Assembly: GCA_049324695.1 (NCBI GenBank)
Contig: JBMOMJ010000013.1
Span: forward strand, 118,365-182,364
Length of the DNA: 64,000 nucleotides
Reading direction: 5' to 3'
From: PMG-095 sp049324695
GTDB lineage: Bacteria; Myxococcota_A; Polyangia; Polyangiales; Polyangiaceae
Shown: positions 26,956-35,073 of the stretch, in pieces
Position numbering within the stretch: position 1 is the stretch's first letter
Layout of the letters: the number at the start of each line of letters is the position of its first letter
Notes under the pieces: generated by a model
What the model was told of the DNA's origin: nothing
The model's input: the letters and a program-made list of their open reading frames with translations, nothing else
Databases searched by the model: none
Translations under genes and position numbers: made by a program

Positions 26956-26969
26956 ATGATGACCATCAT
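26956..26969. promoter_or_regulatory. Perfect palindromic operator before the TetR gene
   Basis: ATGATG-AC-CATCAT is a perfect 6-2-6 inverted repeat, three bases upstream of the TetR start codon. This size and position fit a TetR autoregulatory operator. The partner copy is at 26296-26309. Confidence 0.65.
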
Positions 26970-27014
26970 GGCACCCGTCGCAAGAACGTCAAGCGCTCCC
27001 GAACGCCGCGACGG

Positions 27015-27530
27015 CTAGGCCGATTGAGAGCTGTCGAAAGACAACACAACCCACTTGGAAGACCCGTCCATGCGCTCCCGTTCCTCATAACGCCCGTTGG
27101 TGTACGCCGAAACCAGCGCGCGCCAGAAGCCGACGGCCTTCGTGTTCCGCACCAAGGCACGGATCACCCATTTCCCCCGCATCGCTCCCCAAAGCAGCCG
27201 CGCAGCAGCCTGGCCTACTCCGCGCTCTCGAAATGACCTCAACACGAAGAACTCGGCGACATCGAGCACGTTCGGATCCTCGCTCGCAGGCGAACCGCGC
27301 CGAGCCAGCACGAAGCCGGCTACCTCTCCCTCACAACGAATGACGAACCCGAACCTCTCGCCCGAGGCCGACAAATACGAACCCAACGCCGGATAACCGA
27401 ACCGACCATCGGGCCCCAACTTCACGTGGCGAAACACCGCACTCAAATCGTGAATGTAGAGCTCCATCAAGTTGCCGAGCAGCGTCGCGTCGCCTGCCCC
27501 CGCGCTCTCGAGTGTCACGCCTTCAGTCAT
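27015..27530 (-). CDS. GNAT-family acetyltransferase
   Basis: A 171-residue N-acetyltransferase. The acetyl-CoA-binding motif appears as VLRSFRERGVGQAAARLLW (R/QxxGxG/A type), preceded by the beta-strand pair GFVIRCEGEVAGFVLARRG and LDVAEFFV, and followed by VRNTKAVGFWRALV. These match the GNAT order. The acceptor is unknown. The start lies 3 nt after the stop of a 44-residue ORF and has no ribosome site of its own, so its translation probably depends on that upstream ORF. It is the last gene of a close-packed minus-strand run that starts with the glutathione S-transferase. Confidence 0.92.
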   Translation of the reverse strand: MTEGVTLESAGAGDATLLGNLMELYIHDLSAVFRHVKLGPDGRFGYPALGSYLSASGERFGFVIRCEGEVAGFVLARRGSPASEDPNVLDVAEFFVLRSFRERGVGQAAARLLWGAMRGKWVIRALVRNTKAVGFWRALVSAYTNGRYEERERMDGSSKWVVLSFDSSQSA

Positions 27531-27533
27531 GTG

Positions 27534-27668
27534 TCACTGGAGAATGTAGTCGTTGCCAGGGCAACCGCATAGCGCATCACAGCGCGGCGTGCTCGACGGC
27601 GCGATGTCCGCGCCAAAAGCAAAGAGGTTCTGAACGACGCCCGCGTCTAGCGATGCCCGAATCCTCAT
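27534..27668 (-). CDS. Small coupled ORF, 44 residues, three cysteines
   Basis: An ATG at 27668 overlaps the stop of the VOC gene (ATGA), and the frame runs 44 residues to a stop 3 nt before the GNAT gene. The end of the peptide, CDALCGCPGNDYILQ, has three Cys and reads like real protein rather than noise. It may be a genuine small protein, a metal-binding peptide, or only a translational bridge between VOC and GNAT. Too short for any family call. Confidence 0.4.
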   Translation of the reverse strand: MRIRASLDAGVVQNLFAFGADIAPSSTPRCDALCGCPGNDYILQ

Positions 27669-28075
27669 TCCTTCGCAATCTCGTCGTATCCACGTCCAAC
27701 GAACTGCAGGAGACAAAACCCATTTCCCCATGGATCCGCGAGCACGGCGATCTTACCCCAGACTTCGTGACGTGGTCCGCGCTCGAGTTTGGCGCCAACG
27801 GCGACAGCACGTTCCAACGCGACAGCTAGGTCAGGCACGACGAAGTCCAAATGAACCGGCGTCCAATGGCGCGCAAAATTACGTGTGTGCTGCGCGGCGT
27901 TGAATGGTGCCGAGCCCGCTTCCGCACGGATTAGGTAAATGGGGGCGGTAGCGCCGGTGAGTTCTACGACGTCAGCGCCTACGTGGCGTGACACCCGGAG
28001 CGCGAAGGCTTGCGTGTAAAACTGAACCGCGCTTTCGAGCTCGCCGACGTCGATATTGATGAGAACGGATGTCAT
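27665..28075 (-). CDS. VOC/glyoxalase-like protein
   Basis: A 136-residue protein of the vicinal oxygen chelate superfamily, at the usual single-domain length. The two beta-alpha-beta-beta-beta modules can be seen: LINIDVGELESAVQFYTQAF with VVELTGATAPIYLIR, then VHLDFVVPDLAVALERAVAVG with KIAVLADPWGNGFCLLQF. The metal ligands are only partly evident (His in PVHLDF; the Glu of the usual last strand reads as Cys in NGFCLL), so it may bind rather than convert its ligand. It is 6 nt downstream of the glutathione S-transferase, and both fit electrophile detoxification. Confidence 0.92.
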   Translation of the reverse strand: MTSVLINIDVGELESAVQFYTQAFALRVSRHVGADVVELTGATAPIYLIRAEAGSAPFNAAQHTRNFARHWTPVHLDFVVPDLAVALERAVAVGAKLERGPRHEVWGKIAVLADPWGNGFCLLQFVGRGYDEIAKE

Positions 28076-28081
28076 GCAGCC

Positions 28082-28726
28082 TCAAGAACCAAGAGCGGCA
28101 GGCGGAGCGCTCTCCTCTGGATTGGTTCCGATTGGCAGAACGCCCGGCGCCGCGGCAACTCGCTCGAGCCACGCGACGACGGCGGGATATTCGGCAAGCT
28201 GGAATCCACCCTCTTCCGCGACGTGGATGTAGGCATACAAGCCGATGTCGGCGACGGTAAAGCGCTCGCCAACCATGTAGGATCGGTTCTTGAGATGAAC
28301 GTCGAGAGTCCTCAAGGCGCGACTGCCCTCAGCGGACCAAGCATCGAAGAATGGTTGCGTGGTGGGGATGATTGAAGGGAACACGCGTCGGAAGCGTGCA
28401 CGTGAGATCACGCCGTCGACCCAAGTTTGTTCGAAGTTGAGCCAGGCTCTGATCTGGTGACGGAGGTGGCCTTCAGGCAGTAGCGGCGTGCCCTCCGCAA
28501 ACGTTTCGAGGATGGCGCTGGACTCGGTCCAAACGCGACCATTGCGATCTTCGACGACGGGGATTTGCCCCACAGGATTTTTGGCGCGAAACCACGGTTG
28601 GTCCTGTTCACCCCGCAGTATGTCGACCCACTGAATCCTGAAACGCCGTTCGAGCTGACGGAGCAGGGTGCGAACTTTCCAGCCGTTTCCCGAAAACCAG
28701 TAGTCGTACAGCGTGAACTCGAACAC
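28082..28726 (-). CDS. Glutathione S-transferase
   Basis: A 214-residue GST using the GTG at 28726, which gives VFEFTLYDYWFSGNGWKVR as the first strand; a TTG 36 nt earlier is possible. The thioredoxin-fold half has the Ser-containing SGNGWKVR near the glutathione site, the cis-proline loop GQIPVV and the ESSAI motif that holds the gamma-glutamyl group. The helical half carries FTVADIGLYAYIHVAEEGGF, as in bacterial GSTs. It would conjugate or reduce electrophiles with glutathione in the cytoplasm. It leads the GST-VOC-small ORF-GNAT run and lies 71 nt downstream of aqpZ. Confidence 0.93.
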   Translation of the reverse strand: MFEFTLYDYWFSGNGWKVRTLLRQLERRFRIQWVDILRGEQDQPWFRAKNPVGQIPVVEDRNGRVWTESSAILETFAEGTPLLPEGHLRHQIRAWLNFEQTWVDGVISRARFRRVFPSIIPTTQPFFDAWSAEGSRALRTLDVHLKNRSYMVGERFTVADIGLYAYIHVAEEGGFQLAEYPAVVAWLERVAAAPGVLPIGTNPEESAPPAALGS

Positions 28727-28797
28727 GCGGCGAGCATTGCACGCCCGCGTCGATCGCAGCAACGAGCGGTTTCGTCACTTTGGGGAACTGTCGCTCC

Positions 28798-29553
28798 TCA
28801 GGCTCCGGGAGCAACCGTGCCCACTTTGGGCTCGGCGACGCCAGCAACTCGCGGCGGAGCTTCGCTACCAAAGAGAAGCGGGTAGACCACGCCTGCTACT
28901 GCGGATCCTGCAAGCGGCGCGATCCAAAACAACCATAGTTGTGCGAGCGCCCAGTCGCCGACAAAAAGAGCCGGCCCAGTGCTGCGCGCGGGGTTCACTG
29001 AAACGTTGGTGACGGGAATACCAATCAAGTGAATCAAGCAAAGCGCGAACCCAATTGGGATCGGCGCAAAGCCAGCCGGCGCGCGACTGTCTGTCGCGCC
29101 GAGAATCACGAAGAGAAAGAAGAACGTGAGCACGAACTCCGCAAGAAATCCGGCTACGAGCGAGTAACCTCCGGGCGAGTGCTCAGCGAACCCATTCGCC
29201 GCGAAGCCACTCGCCAAGCTGAAGCCCTCTGCGCCGCTTGCGATCGCATACAATGTCGCGCTCGCCAGAATGGCGCCGACGAGTTGCCCCCCCACGTAGG
29301 CCGGTAGCTCTCGAGCGGGGAATCGCCGACCTACGGCAAGCCCCAGCGAGACAGCGGGGTTCAAGTGGCAGCCGGAGATATGTCCAATCGCGTAGGCCAT
29401 CGTGAGCACGGTGAGCCCAAAAGCCAACGACACTCCGGCCAAGCCAATCCCGACTTTCGGAAAGCCCGCTGCAAGCACCGCGCTTCCGCAGCCCCCAAAA
29501 ACCAGCCAAAACGTGCCGAAGGCTTCAGCAAACATTCGTCGGCTCAATGTCAT
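28798..29553 (-). CDS. aqpZ: Aquaporin Z
   Basis: A 251-residue water channel of the MIP family with six membrane helices and both NPA half-helices (HLNPAVS and SVNPARS). The narrow-filter residues of water-specific AqpZ can be matched: Phe in SLAFG, His in CLIHLIG, Thr in IPVTNVS and Arg in NPARS. Long stretches resemble E. coli AqpZ (for example HSPGGYS and GFAPIPIGFALCLIHL). The start at 29553 has GAGGTAGG upstream. The C-terminal tail is longer than in E. coli. It permits rapid water flux across the inner membrane and may share a transcript with the GST gene 71 nt downstream. Confidence 0.95.
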   Translation of the reverse strand: MTLSRRMFAEAFGTFWLVFGGCGSAVLAAGFPKVGIGLAGVSLAFGLTVLTMAYAIGHISGCHLNPAVSLGLAVGRRFPARELPAYVGGQLVGAILASATLYAIASGAEGFSLASGFAANGFAEHSPGGYSLVAGFLAEFVLTFFFLFVILGATDSRAPAGFAPIPIGFALCLIHLIGIPVTNVSVNPARSTGPALFVGDWALAQLWLFWIAPLAGSAVAGVVYPLLFGSEAPPRVAGVAEPKVGTVAPGA

Positions 29554-29665
29554 CGCTTTACCTACCTCTACGAAAGTTGCGAACGCACGCCGACGATAGG
29601 CGCACACCGCGCCGACGTCGAGTATTTGTCCTAACCGGCACTAGCAGCGTCGCGTGAATTGATGT

Positions 29666-29678
29666 CCACAATATGTGG
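29666..29678. promoter_or_regulatory. Small palindrome upstream of aqpZ
   Basis: CCACA-ATA-TGTGG is a perfect 5-3-5 inverted repeat, 113 nt before the aqpZ start and between it and the end of the lipoprotein gene. It may be a regulator site; the arms are short enough to be chance. Confidence 0.2.
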
Positions 29679-29714
29679 TCGGAAACCGCCGCAACGCAGT
29701 CGCGCATGCTGCCA

Positions 29715-31268
29715 TCACGGCCTACAGCTTCCGTTGATGCAGCTGCCATTGCAAACGACGCCGCAATCGCCGCAGTTTGCCTCGTCGATTCGAACGTTCA
29801 CGCAGGCAGCACCCGTACCGTCTTCGGCGGCGCACATCTTCATGCCACCCGGGCAGGCGCACTGTCCGCTCGAGCAGATTTGGCCCGGATCGCACTTCAT
29901 TCCGCAGCCGCCGCAGTTTGCGACGTTGGACATCGTGTTGGTGCACTGCGGCGGGGTGCCGCATGCCTCGGTACCGCTCGGGCAGGTGCAGGCCCCGGCA
30001 GTGCAAATCGTTCCGCCCGTGCAGGCAACGCCGCAAGCACCGCAGTTGTTGTTGTCGCTGGTAACGTCGATGCAAGCGCCCGCGCAGGTGGTTTCACCCG
30101 CTGCGCACGCGATCGCGCACACGCCTTGAGTGCAGACTTCTCCCGGCGCGCAGCTGTTGGTGCAGGCTCCGCAATACGCCGGATTGGTGGAGGTGTCGAC
30201 GCACGCGCCGTTGCACAACGCTCCTCCATTCGGGCAGGCGCACGCACCCGCGACGCAAACTTGACCTCCGGTGCAAGCCGCGCCGCAACTCCCGCAGTTC
30301 TCCGGATCCTGCGTCAGGTTGACGCACGCGCCGCCGCAGAGTTGCTGTTGCGTAGGACAGCCTGTATCCGCACAGGCCCCGTTCACGCAAGCTTCACCAG
30401 CTCCGCACACGTTGCCGCACGCACCGCAGTTTCGAAAGCTGGCGGACGGGTCCACGCATTGCCCATTGCACAGCGTTTCGCCAACTGCGCACGCGCATTG
30501 TCCAGCCACGCAGATCTGCCCGCCGCCACAGGCAGTTGCACAGTCACCGCAGTGATTCGGGTCGCTGTTCAAGTCGATACATGCGCCGCCACAAACCGAC
30601 AGCCCGACGCCGCACGATTTCGCGCAGACGCCTGCGTTGCACACCTGGCCGCTGCCACAGCTGACGCCGCAAGCTCCGCAATGATTCGGGTCACTTGCCA
30701 ACGTCACACACGTCCCGGAGCAATCGCTTTGGCCCGCCGCGCAAGTACAGCCCGCGCTGCCGGAGCAAACCTGTGTAGCGCCACACGCCGTCTGGCAATC
30801 GCCGCAATGCGCACGGTCACTGCCAACATCGACGCAGCTCGTCCCGCACATCATCAATTCCGCACTGCAGGCGTCCGTACACAGGCCCAATTCGCAGACC
30901 TGACCCACTGCACAGCTCACATTGCAATCGCCGCAATGCGCGACGTCTGTCGCAACATTGGTGCACACGCCGCTACATTCGAGCTCGCCAGCGCCGCACG
31001 CCGGCTCGCCCACGCCGCCCGCACCAGCAACTGCATCTCGACCAGCGGAGCCAGCAGCGGCCGTTTCACCAGCTTGGCCGATGCCGCCAGCGTTGCTGAC
31101 AGCGCCGCCGGTCGTGCTCTTCGCGCCACCAAGCGCCGACGACATGCCACCTTTGCCTGCGCCCGCGACGACGTCTCCGCTGTTCGCAGAACCGCCACAA
31201 CGAGTCTGCATCAAGCCCAATGACATCAACAGCGAGCCGCCCAAAACAAATCGCGCGATTTTTCTCAC
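29715..31268 (-). CDS. Lipoprotein-like cysteine-rich repeat protein
   Basis: The GTG at 31268 is chosen as start because GGGAG lies 7 nt upstream and a signal peptide follows (VRKIARFVLGGSLLMSLGLM). The Cys at the expected cleavage point is in MQTRC, an unusual lipobox with Arg at -1. After a Gly/Ala-rich linker (about residues 30-95), ten units of roughly 40 residues repeat the pattern CGxCGxxCGxGQVCxxG, then C, CxGxCVDLxxDPxHCG. I recall this as the MXAN_6577-like cysteine-rich repeat of myxobacteria. Each unit carries six or more Cys, likely in disulfides, outside the cytoplasm. Probably a surface stalk; function unknown. Confidence 0.88.
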   Translation of the reverse strand: MRKIARFVLGGSLLMSLGLMQTRCGGSANSGDVVAGAGKGGMSSALGGAKSTTGGAVSNAGGIGQAGETAAAGSAGRDAVAGAGGVGEPACGAGELECSGVCTNVATDVAHCGDCNVSCAVGQVCELGLCTDACSAELMMCGTSCVDVGSDRAHCGDCQTACGATQVCSGSAGCTCAAGQSDCSGTCVTLASDPNHCGACGVSCGSGQVCNAGVCAKSCGVGLSVCGGACIDLNSDPNHCGDCATACGGGQICVAGQCACAVGETLCNGQCVDPSASFRNCGACGNVCGAGEACVNGACADTGCPTQQQLCGGACVNLTQDPENCGSCGAACTGGQVCVAGACACPNGGALCNGACVDTSTNPAYCGACTNSCAPGEVCTQGVCAIACAAGETTCAGACIDVTSDNNNCGACGVACTGGTICTAGACTCPSGTEACGTPPQCTNTMSNVANCGGCGMKCDPGQICSSGQCACPGGMKMCAAEDGTGAACVNVRIDEANCGDCGVVCNGSCINGSCRP

Positions 31269-31621
31269 GATGAGTCTCCCAAGACTGCTTTCGCTGACGA
31301 GCGGCGTGAGAGCGATCTCACTCCGAACCGCAGCTCTGATGAGTGGTAGCCGGAGCAAAGTTTTTCTTAGGCACATGCGCGCGCTCGCGTCTCCCCGCCC
31401 CGCCCACACCGCCTGACATCGCGCGCGAGCAGCGTCCTGCCGCCGAAGCTCGCGCGTCGGATCTGTCACGTGCAGCGCTCTTTCATCAGCGCCGATGCGC
31501 CAAGAATTCGAACTCAGCCTGGTTCAATTCTCATCGATGCACGTGTACCTGCCGCGAGCTACTGGTGTGCGCGAGCACGCGGAATACCGAGCATTCGAGC
31601 GCCGTTCGACGGAGGAATCGC
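31269..31621. other. 353-bp divergent intergenic region
   Basis: It separates the cysteine-rich repeat gene from the M28 peptidase gene, which point away from each other, so it must hold both promoters. The only clear element is a perfect palindrome at 31306-31321. A short AT-rich patch with AAAGTTTTTCTTAGG lies near 31358. I see no gene or RNA. Confidence 0.4.
31306..31321. promoter_or_regulatory. Perfect 6-4-6 palindrome near cysteine-rich gene start
   Basis: GTGAGA-GCGA-TCTCAC is a perfect inverted repeat about 38 bp upstream of the GTG start of the cysteine-rich protein gene. The position is right for an operator or a leader hairpin. Confidence 0.35.
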
Positions 31622-32623
31622 ATGAGAGCTTGGAAACTTCGGTTGTGGTTCTATGGCTGCGTGCTCACTGCGATCGCCGCAGCGGTGGCGTTTTCGACGT
31701 CGATGCCAGGCTCCTCGTATAGCGGTCAGCGACCCAAGTCTACGCCTGCACTTCGGGAGCTCGAGGCTCGACTTCGTGGACACGTTGCGACGCTCGCCAC
31801 CCAGATCGGCGCTCGCAACGTCGATCGACCAGAGAAACTCATAGCTGCACGCGAGTACATTCGGTCGGTCCTGACACCACTCGAAACGAACACGGCGCGC
31901 CTTTCTCTCGAAGACTTGGACGCCGCGGGACGAGGCGCTCAGAACATCATCTTCGAAGTCTCCGGTCGATCGCAATCAGCCATCGTCGTCGTGGGCGCTC
32001 ACTACGACTCGGCTCATGCAAGTCCAGGCGCGAACGACAATGCGTCCGGCGTCGCGGCCACACTCGAGCTGGCCAGCTCTCTCTCGCGAACGCCGGCGTC
32101 GAAGCGCGTGCGATTCGTCTTCTTCGCGAACGAGGAACCGCCGTTTTTCAAAACCCCTGGCATGGGTTCTCGAACGAACGCCGAAAGTGCTCGGCGACGA
32201 AATGATTCGATCGAGGCCATGCTGGCGATCGAAACGATTGGCTTCTACAGTGAGCTCGAGGGTTCACAGAAGTACCCCTGGCCGATTGGATTGATGTACC
32301 CATCGCGGGGCAATTTCGTCGGTTTTGTCGGGGATCTCGGCAGCCGTTCTTTGGTACGAACAGCCATCGCTGCATTCAGGACCGCTATCGAGTTCCCCTC
32401 CGAAGGTGCCGCCTTACCCGCAACCTTTCCTGGCGTTGATTGGTCCGACCACTGGTCGTTTCGGCAAGCGGGCTACCCCGCCATCATGATCACTGACACC
32501 GCGATCTATCGCGACCCGAACTATCACCGCGTGAGCGACGGCGCTGATCAACTCGACTACGACGCTTTGGCGCGCGTCACCACGGGCCTGGAAGCGGTGG
32601 TGCGAAGGCTGGCAGCCGATTAA
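31622..32623 (+). CDS. M28-family zinc peptidase
   Basis: A 333-residue protein from the ATG at 31622, with GGAGG 6 nt upstream. One N-terminal hydrophobic segment (LWFYGCVLTAIAAAVAFS) acts as signal or anchor. The two-zinc site of M28 aminopeptidases is complete: His127 (GAHYDS), Asp139 (GANDNASG), the Glu171-Glu172 pair with the catalytic base and a ligand (FANEEPP), Glu204 (AIETIG) and His302 (NYHRVSD). It probably removes N-terminal amino acids from peptides outside the cytoplasm. Single gene, divergent from the cysteine-rich protein. Confidence 0.93.
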   Translation: MRAWKLRLWFYGCVLTAIAAAVAFSTSMPGSSYSGQRPKSTPALRELEARLRGHVATLATQIGARNVDRPEKLIAAREYIRSVLTPLETNTARLSLEDLDAAGRGAQNIIFEVSGRSQSAIVVVGAHYDSAHASPGANDNASGVAATLELASSLSRTPASKRVRFVFFANEEPPFFKTPGMGSRTNAESARRRNDSIEAMLAIETIGFYSELEGSQKYPWPIGLMYPSRGNFVGFVGDLGSRSLVRTAIAAFRTAIEFPSEGAALPATFPGVDWSDHWSFRQAGYPAIMITDTAIYRDPNYHRVSDGADQLDYDALARVTTGLEAVVRRLAAD

Positions 32624-32786
32624 CCACGCAACGCAACACGGCTCGAACTTGCATCAGGACTGGCCTGCTTCGTGTGGGCTCGCTGCGCACATCGCCCGAC
32701 GCTCCGTGCGAGGGTTTCGTAAGGGGAGCTTCGGCTTCCCACTCACGAGGACGGGCAAGTTGCCGACTCGGCGCGGAGAACAAAGA

Positions 32787-33410
32787 ATGCAGCGATTTAC
32801 CGGCACTTCTTACCGAGCGAAGCATGGAGTTGCGGCGCTAGCGACTGTCGGCTGGTGCACGCTGATGGGGATCGCAGGCTTAGGTGGATGTGGCTCGGAG
32901 GATTCGGAGCAGCAGGGAGGCGCTGGCGAGGCGGGTGCATCGCAAGGGGCTGGCGGTGCTGTCATCGGTAGCGGCGGGGCCGCTGGAGGATCTTCAACAG
33001 CACTTGGCGGCGTGGCGAACGTTGGCGGGACAACGGCGGGCGGCGGTGCAAAGAGTGCAGGCGGTGCGACGGCGACCGGCGGTGCGATGTCCGGAGGCGG
33101 TGGAGTAGCGGGCGGTTCGAACAATGTAGCCGGCACCATGGCTGCCGCAGGGTCGACGGGCATGCAACCTCTGGGTGCGATTTGTGCGAACGATGGCAAT
33201 TGTTCGCAAGCACAAGGAGCGGCGGTTTGCTGTCGCAGCACGTGCACGCTGGCGGAGGAGTGCACGAACAGTACGTACCTGCCTTGTGATTCGGGCGCGG
33301 ATTGCGCCGCGTACGGAGGTGGCAAGTCGTGCTGCGAGCAGCAAGCGAGCGGTCAAACGATTCGCTTTTGCACGAAGCAATCGGCTTGCACGGGCAAAGT
33401 ATTGCCCTGA
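32787..33410 (+). CDS. Small Gly-rich, Cys-rich lipoprotein
   Basis: A 207-residue protein starting at 32787 (MQRFTGTSYRAKHG). The signal peptide ends with a good lipobox (IAGLGGC). Residues about 40-125 are an almost pure Gly/Ala/Ser/Thr linker; the last 75 residues form a globular Cys-rich domain with twelve Cys (NDGNCSQAQGAAVCCRSTC, SGADCAAYGGGKSCCEQQ and so on). The plan is the same as in other lipoproteins of this window. Likely anchored in the outer membrane. It converges with the GH62 gene, leaving 24 bp between stops. Confidence 0.85.
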   Translation: MQRFTGTSYRAKHGVAALATVGWCTLMGIAGLGGCGSEDSEQQGGAGEAGASQGAGGAVIGSGGAAGGSSTALGGVANVGGTTAGGGAKSAGGATATGGAMSGGGGVAGGSNNVAGTMAAAGSTGMQPLGAICANDGNCSQAQGAAVCCRSTCTLAEECTNSTYLPCDSGADCAAYGGGKSCCEQQASGQTIRFCTKQSACTGKVLP

Positions 33411-33434
33411 GTGCGCGCGCGGGTGGTTGGGTAG

Positions 33435-34853
33435 TCAGCGTACGAGCGTCAGCAGGCCGAGCTTGTACGGCAGCAGACCGTAGTCTCCGTTGAAGCTCGG
33501 GTCACGCCCTTGGAAGACCATCTGCAAGTTGCAGGGATCGATGGGGAAGGTTTCGTCCGGGCTGCTGCGCACGATGTCGCCGTGACTGATGTCATTCGTC
33601 CAATTCGTGCTGAACGTTACGTTGGCCTTGATGGCGAAGTTGTCAGTCAGGAGCGTCCACGGGCCCTCGAGATCGGTTGCAGTCCAGGCGCGGAAGTAAC
33701 GCGCGCTGCCCTGCGCTTCGACGATCATGAGGTATTTGTTCGAACCCTGAATTGAGTAGACTTGAACTCCCTCGAACAGGTTCTGTGTCGTTCCCTGAAT
33801 TCCGCTGTCGACCGCGCCCGGGAACTCGCCGGGGAAGCTACCGATCGCCATTGAGGACTTGTAGATGTGACCGTTGTCGCCGGCGTAGTAGAGGTAGCAC
33901 TTGGTCGTGTTGCAGATCACTGTTTGATCGATGGGACCTGTGCCGCTCGAAGGCAGGGCGGTGTTGTACAGGCTCTTCTCCCCCGACCAGCCACTCGGGT
34001 TCGTGGGATCACTCGAGGTTCTGTAGCTGAATTTGTGCGGACCCCACTGATAGGCGAGCACCCAAATCTGTTTCGGCGTGAAGTAGAAGAGCGTCGGCGC
34101 CACACCGAAACCAATTGGTGTCTGCGTCGCAGTAGCGGCAGCGGGCCAATCGTTGAACGTCATCATGGCCGCACCCCAGCTCGTGCCAGTATCGTGCGTG
34201 GTCATGTAAATGACGTGCTTGTTGTTCGTGAAGACGTGAGTGAAATCTTTGATGGATGCCCAACCGCTCTTGGGCGATGCCAGCGGGCCGCCAGACGTCC
34301 ACTTGAAGGTCGAGGGCAACGCACAACTCTGCCCACCACCGCTCCCGCCCGAGCCGGTAGTGCCGCCGCTGGATGCCCCGCCGCTCGAAACCCCACCGCT
34401 CGAACTGCCGCCAGTCGAAGAAGCGCCACCTTTCGCCGTTGCACCACCCATTGATTGCGAGCCGCCCATCGACTGCGAGCCGCCATTGCCGGTAGCTCCG
34501 CCGCTCGATTTGCCGCCGCTGTTCTGCGCGCCGCCTGACGTTGTGTTTCCGCCGGACGACACACCGCCCGATTGTGATCCTCCCGACTGCGTGGAACCGC
34601 CATTGTTCGAGCTCGTTCCGCCATTGCTCGAGGCAGCCCCGCCATTGCTGGAGGTGCTCCCGCCGCTGCTCGACGAACTGCCCCCGTTACTCGTCGTGGT
34701 GCCGCCGTTGCTCGCGCCACCTGAGCTCGCTCCCCCGCTCGCTTTGCCGCCGGCCGATGTGCCCCCCGTGCCGGTATCGTTCGAGGACGAGCTGCAGGCT
34801 GTTGCCGAAATAGCGAGCGAGATGGCGAGGGTCGTGTTGAGTAGCTTTTTCAC
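33435..34853 (-). CDS. Lipid-anchored GH62 alpha-L-arabinofuranosidase
   Basis: A 472-residue protein from the GTG at 34853 (AGGTGG upstream). The signal ends at SATAC, a plausible lipobox, followed by a Gly/Ser linker to about residue 165. The last 300 residues match glycoside hydrolase family 62 closely: SCALPSTFKWTSGGPLA, SIKDFTHVF (catalytic base Asp), THDTGTSWGAAM, LFYFTPKQIWVLAYQWGP, GPIDQTVI (Asp), NLFEGVQVYSIQG (acid Glu), TNDISHGDIVRS and the end GDYGLLPYKLGLLTL. GH62 enzymes release arabinose side chains from arabinoxylan. With the linker it would work tethered to the cell surface on plant polymers. Confidence in the family is very high. Confidence 0.95.
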   Translation of the reverse strand: MKKLLNTTLAISLAISATACSSSSNDTGTGGTSAGGKASGGASSGGASNGGTTTSNGGSSSSSGGSTSSNGGAASSNGGTSSNNGGSTQSGGSQSGGVSSGGNTTSGGAQNSGGKSSGGATGNGGSQSMGGSQSMGGATAKGGASSTGGSSSGGVSSGGASSGGTTGSGGSGGGQSCALPSTFKWTSGGPLASPKSGWASIKDFTHVFTNNKHVIYMTTHDTGTSWGAAMMTFNDWPAAATATQTPIGFGVAPTLFYFTPKQIWVLAYQWGPHKFSYRTSSDPTNPSGWSGEKSLYNTALPSSGTGPIDQTVICNTTKCYLYYAGDNGHIYKSSMAIGSFPGEFPGAVDSGIQGTTQNLFEGVQVYSIQGSNKYLMIVEAQGSARYFRAWTATDLEGPWTLLTDNFAIKANVTFSTNWTNDISHGDIVRSSPDETFPIDPCNLQMVFQGRDPSFNGDYGLLPYKLGLLTLVR

Positions 34854-34909
34854 GTTCGATCCACCTGAAGGTTGCGTGTTCCCCAGCAATTGGTTCACGG
34901 CGCGGCATC

Positions 34910-34925
34910 TCGCTCGGGCGAGCGA
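34910..34925. promoter_or_regulatory. Perfect 7-2-7 palindrome upstream of GH62 gene
   Basis: TCGCTCG-GG-CGAGCGA is a perfect inverted repeat 57 nt before the GH62 start codon. It may be an operator or a leader hairpin. An AT-rich stretch (34985-35000) farther up could hold the promoter. Confidence 0.35.
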
Positions 34926-35073
34926 AACCGTTGAGGCGCTGTCGAAGGGCAGTGGAGCTGAGACCGCGAACCCGTCACGAACTGATTCATTAATTTTGTT
35001 TCGGAAATCGCCAGGGACGCGATTTTAGCGATCTGAAGAGAAAACTACGATACAGGTGGACAGACGCGGGCTC

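Noticed and set aside
29715..31268. Cys-rich repeats as a eukaryote-like EGF protein
   Set aside because: Spacing of Cys does not fit EGF; the pattern matches a myxobacterial Cys repeat better.
34300..34800. Gly/Ser repeat stretch as a PE_PGRS or silk-like protein
   Set aside because: It is only the linker of the GH62 lipoprotein; the catalytic domain follows in the same frame.
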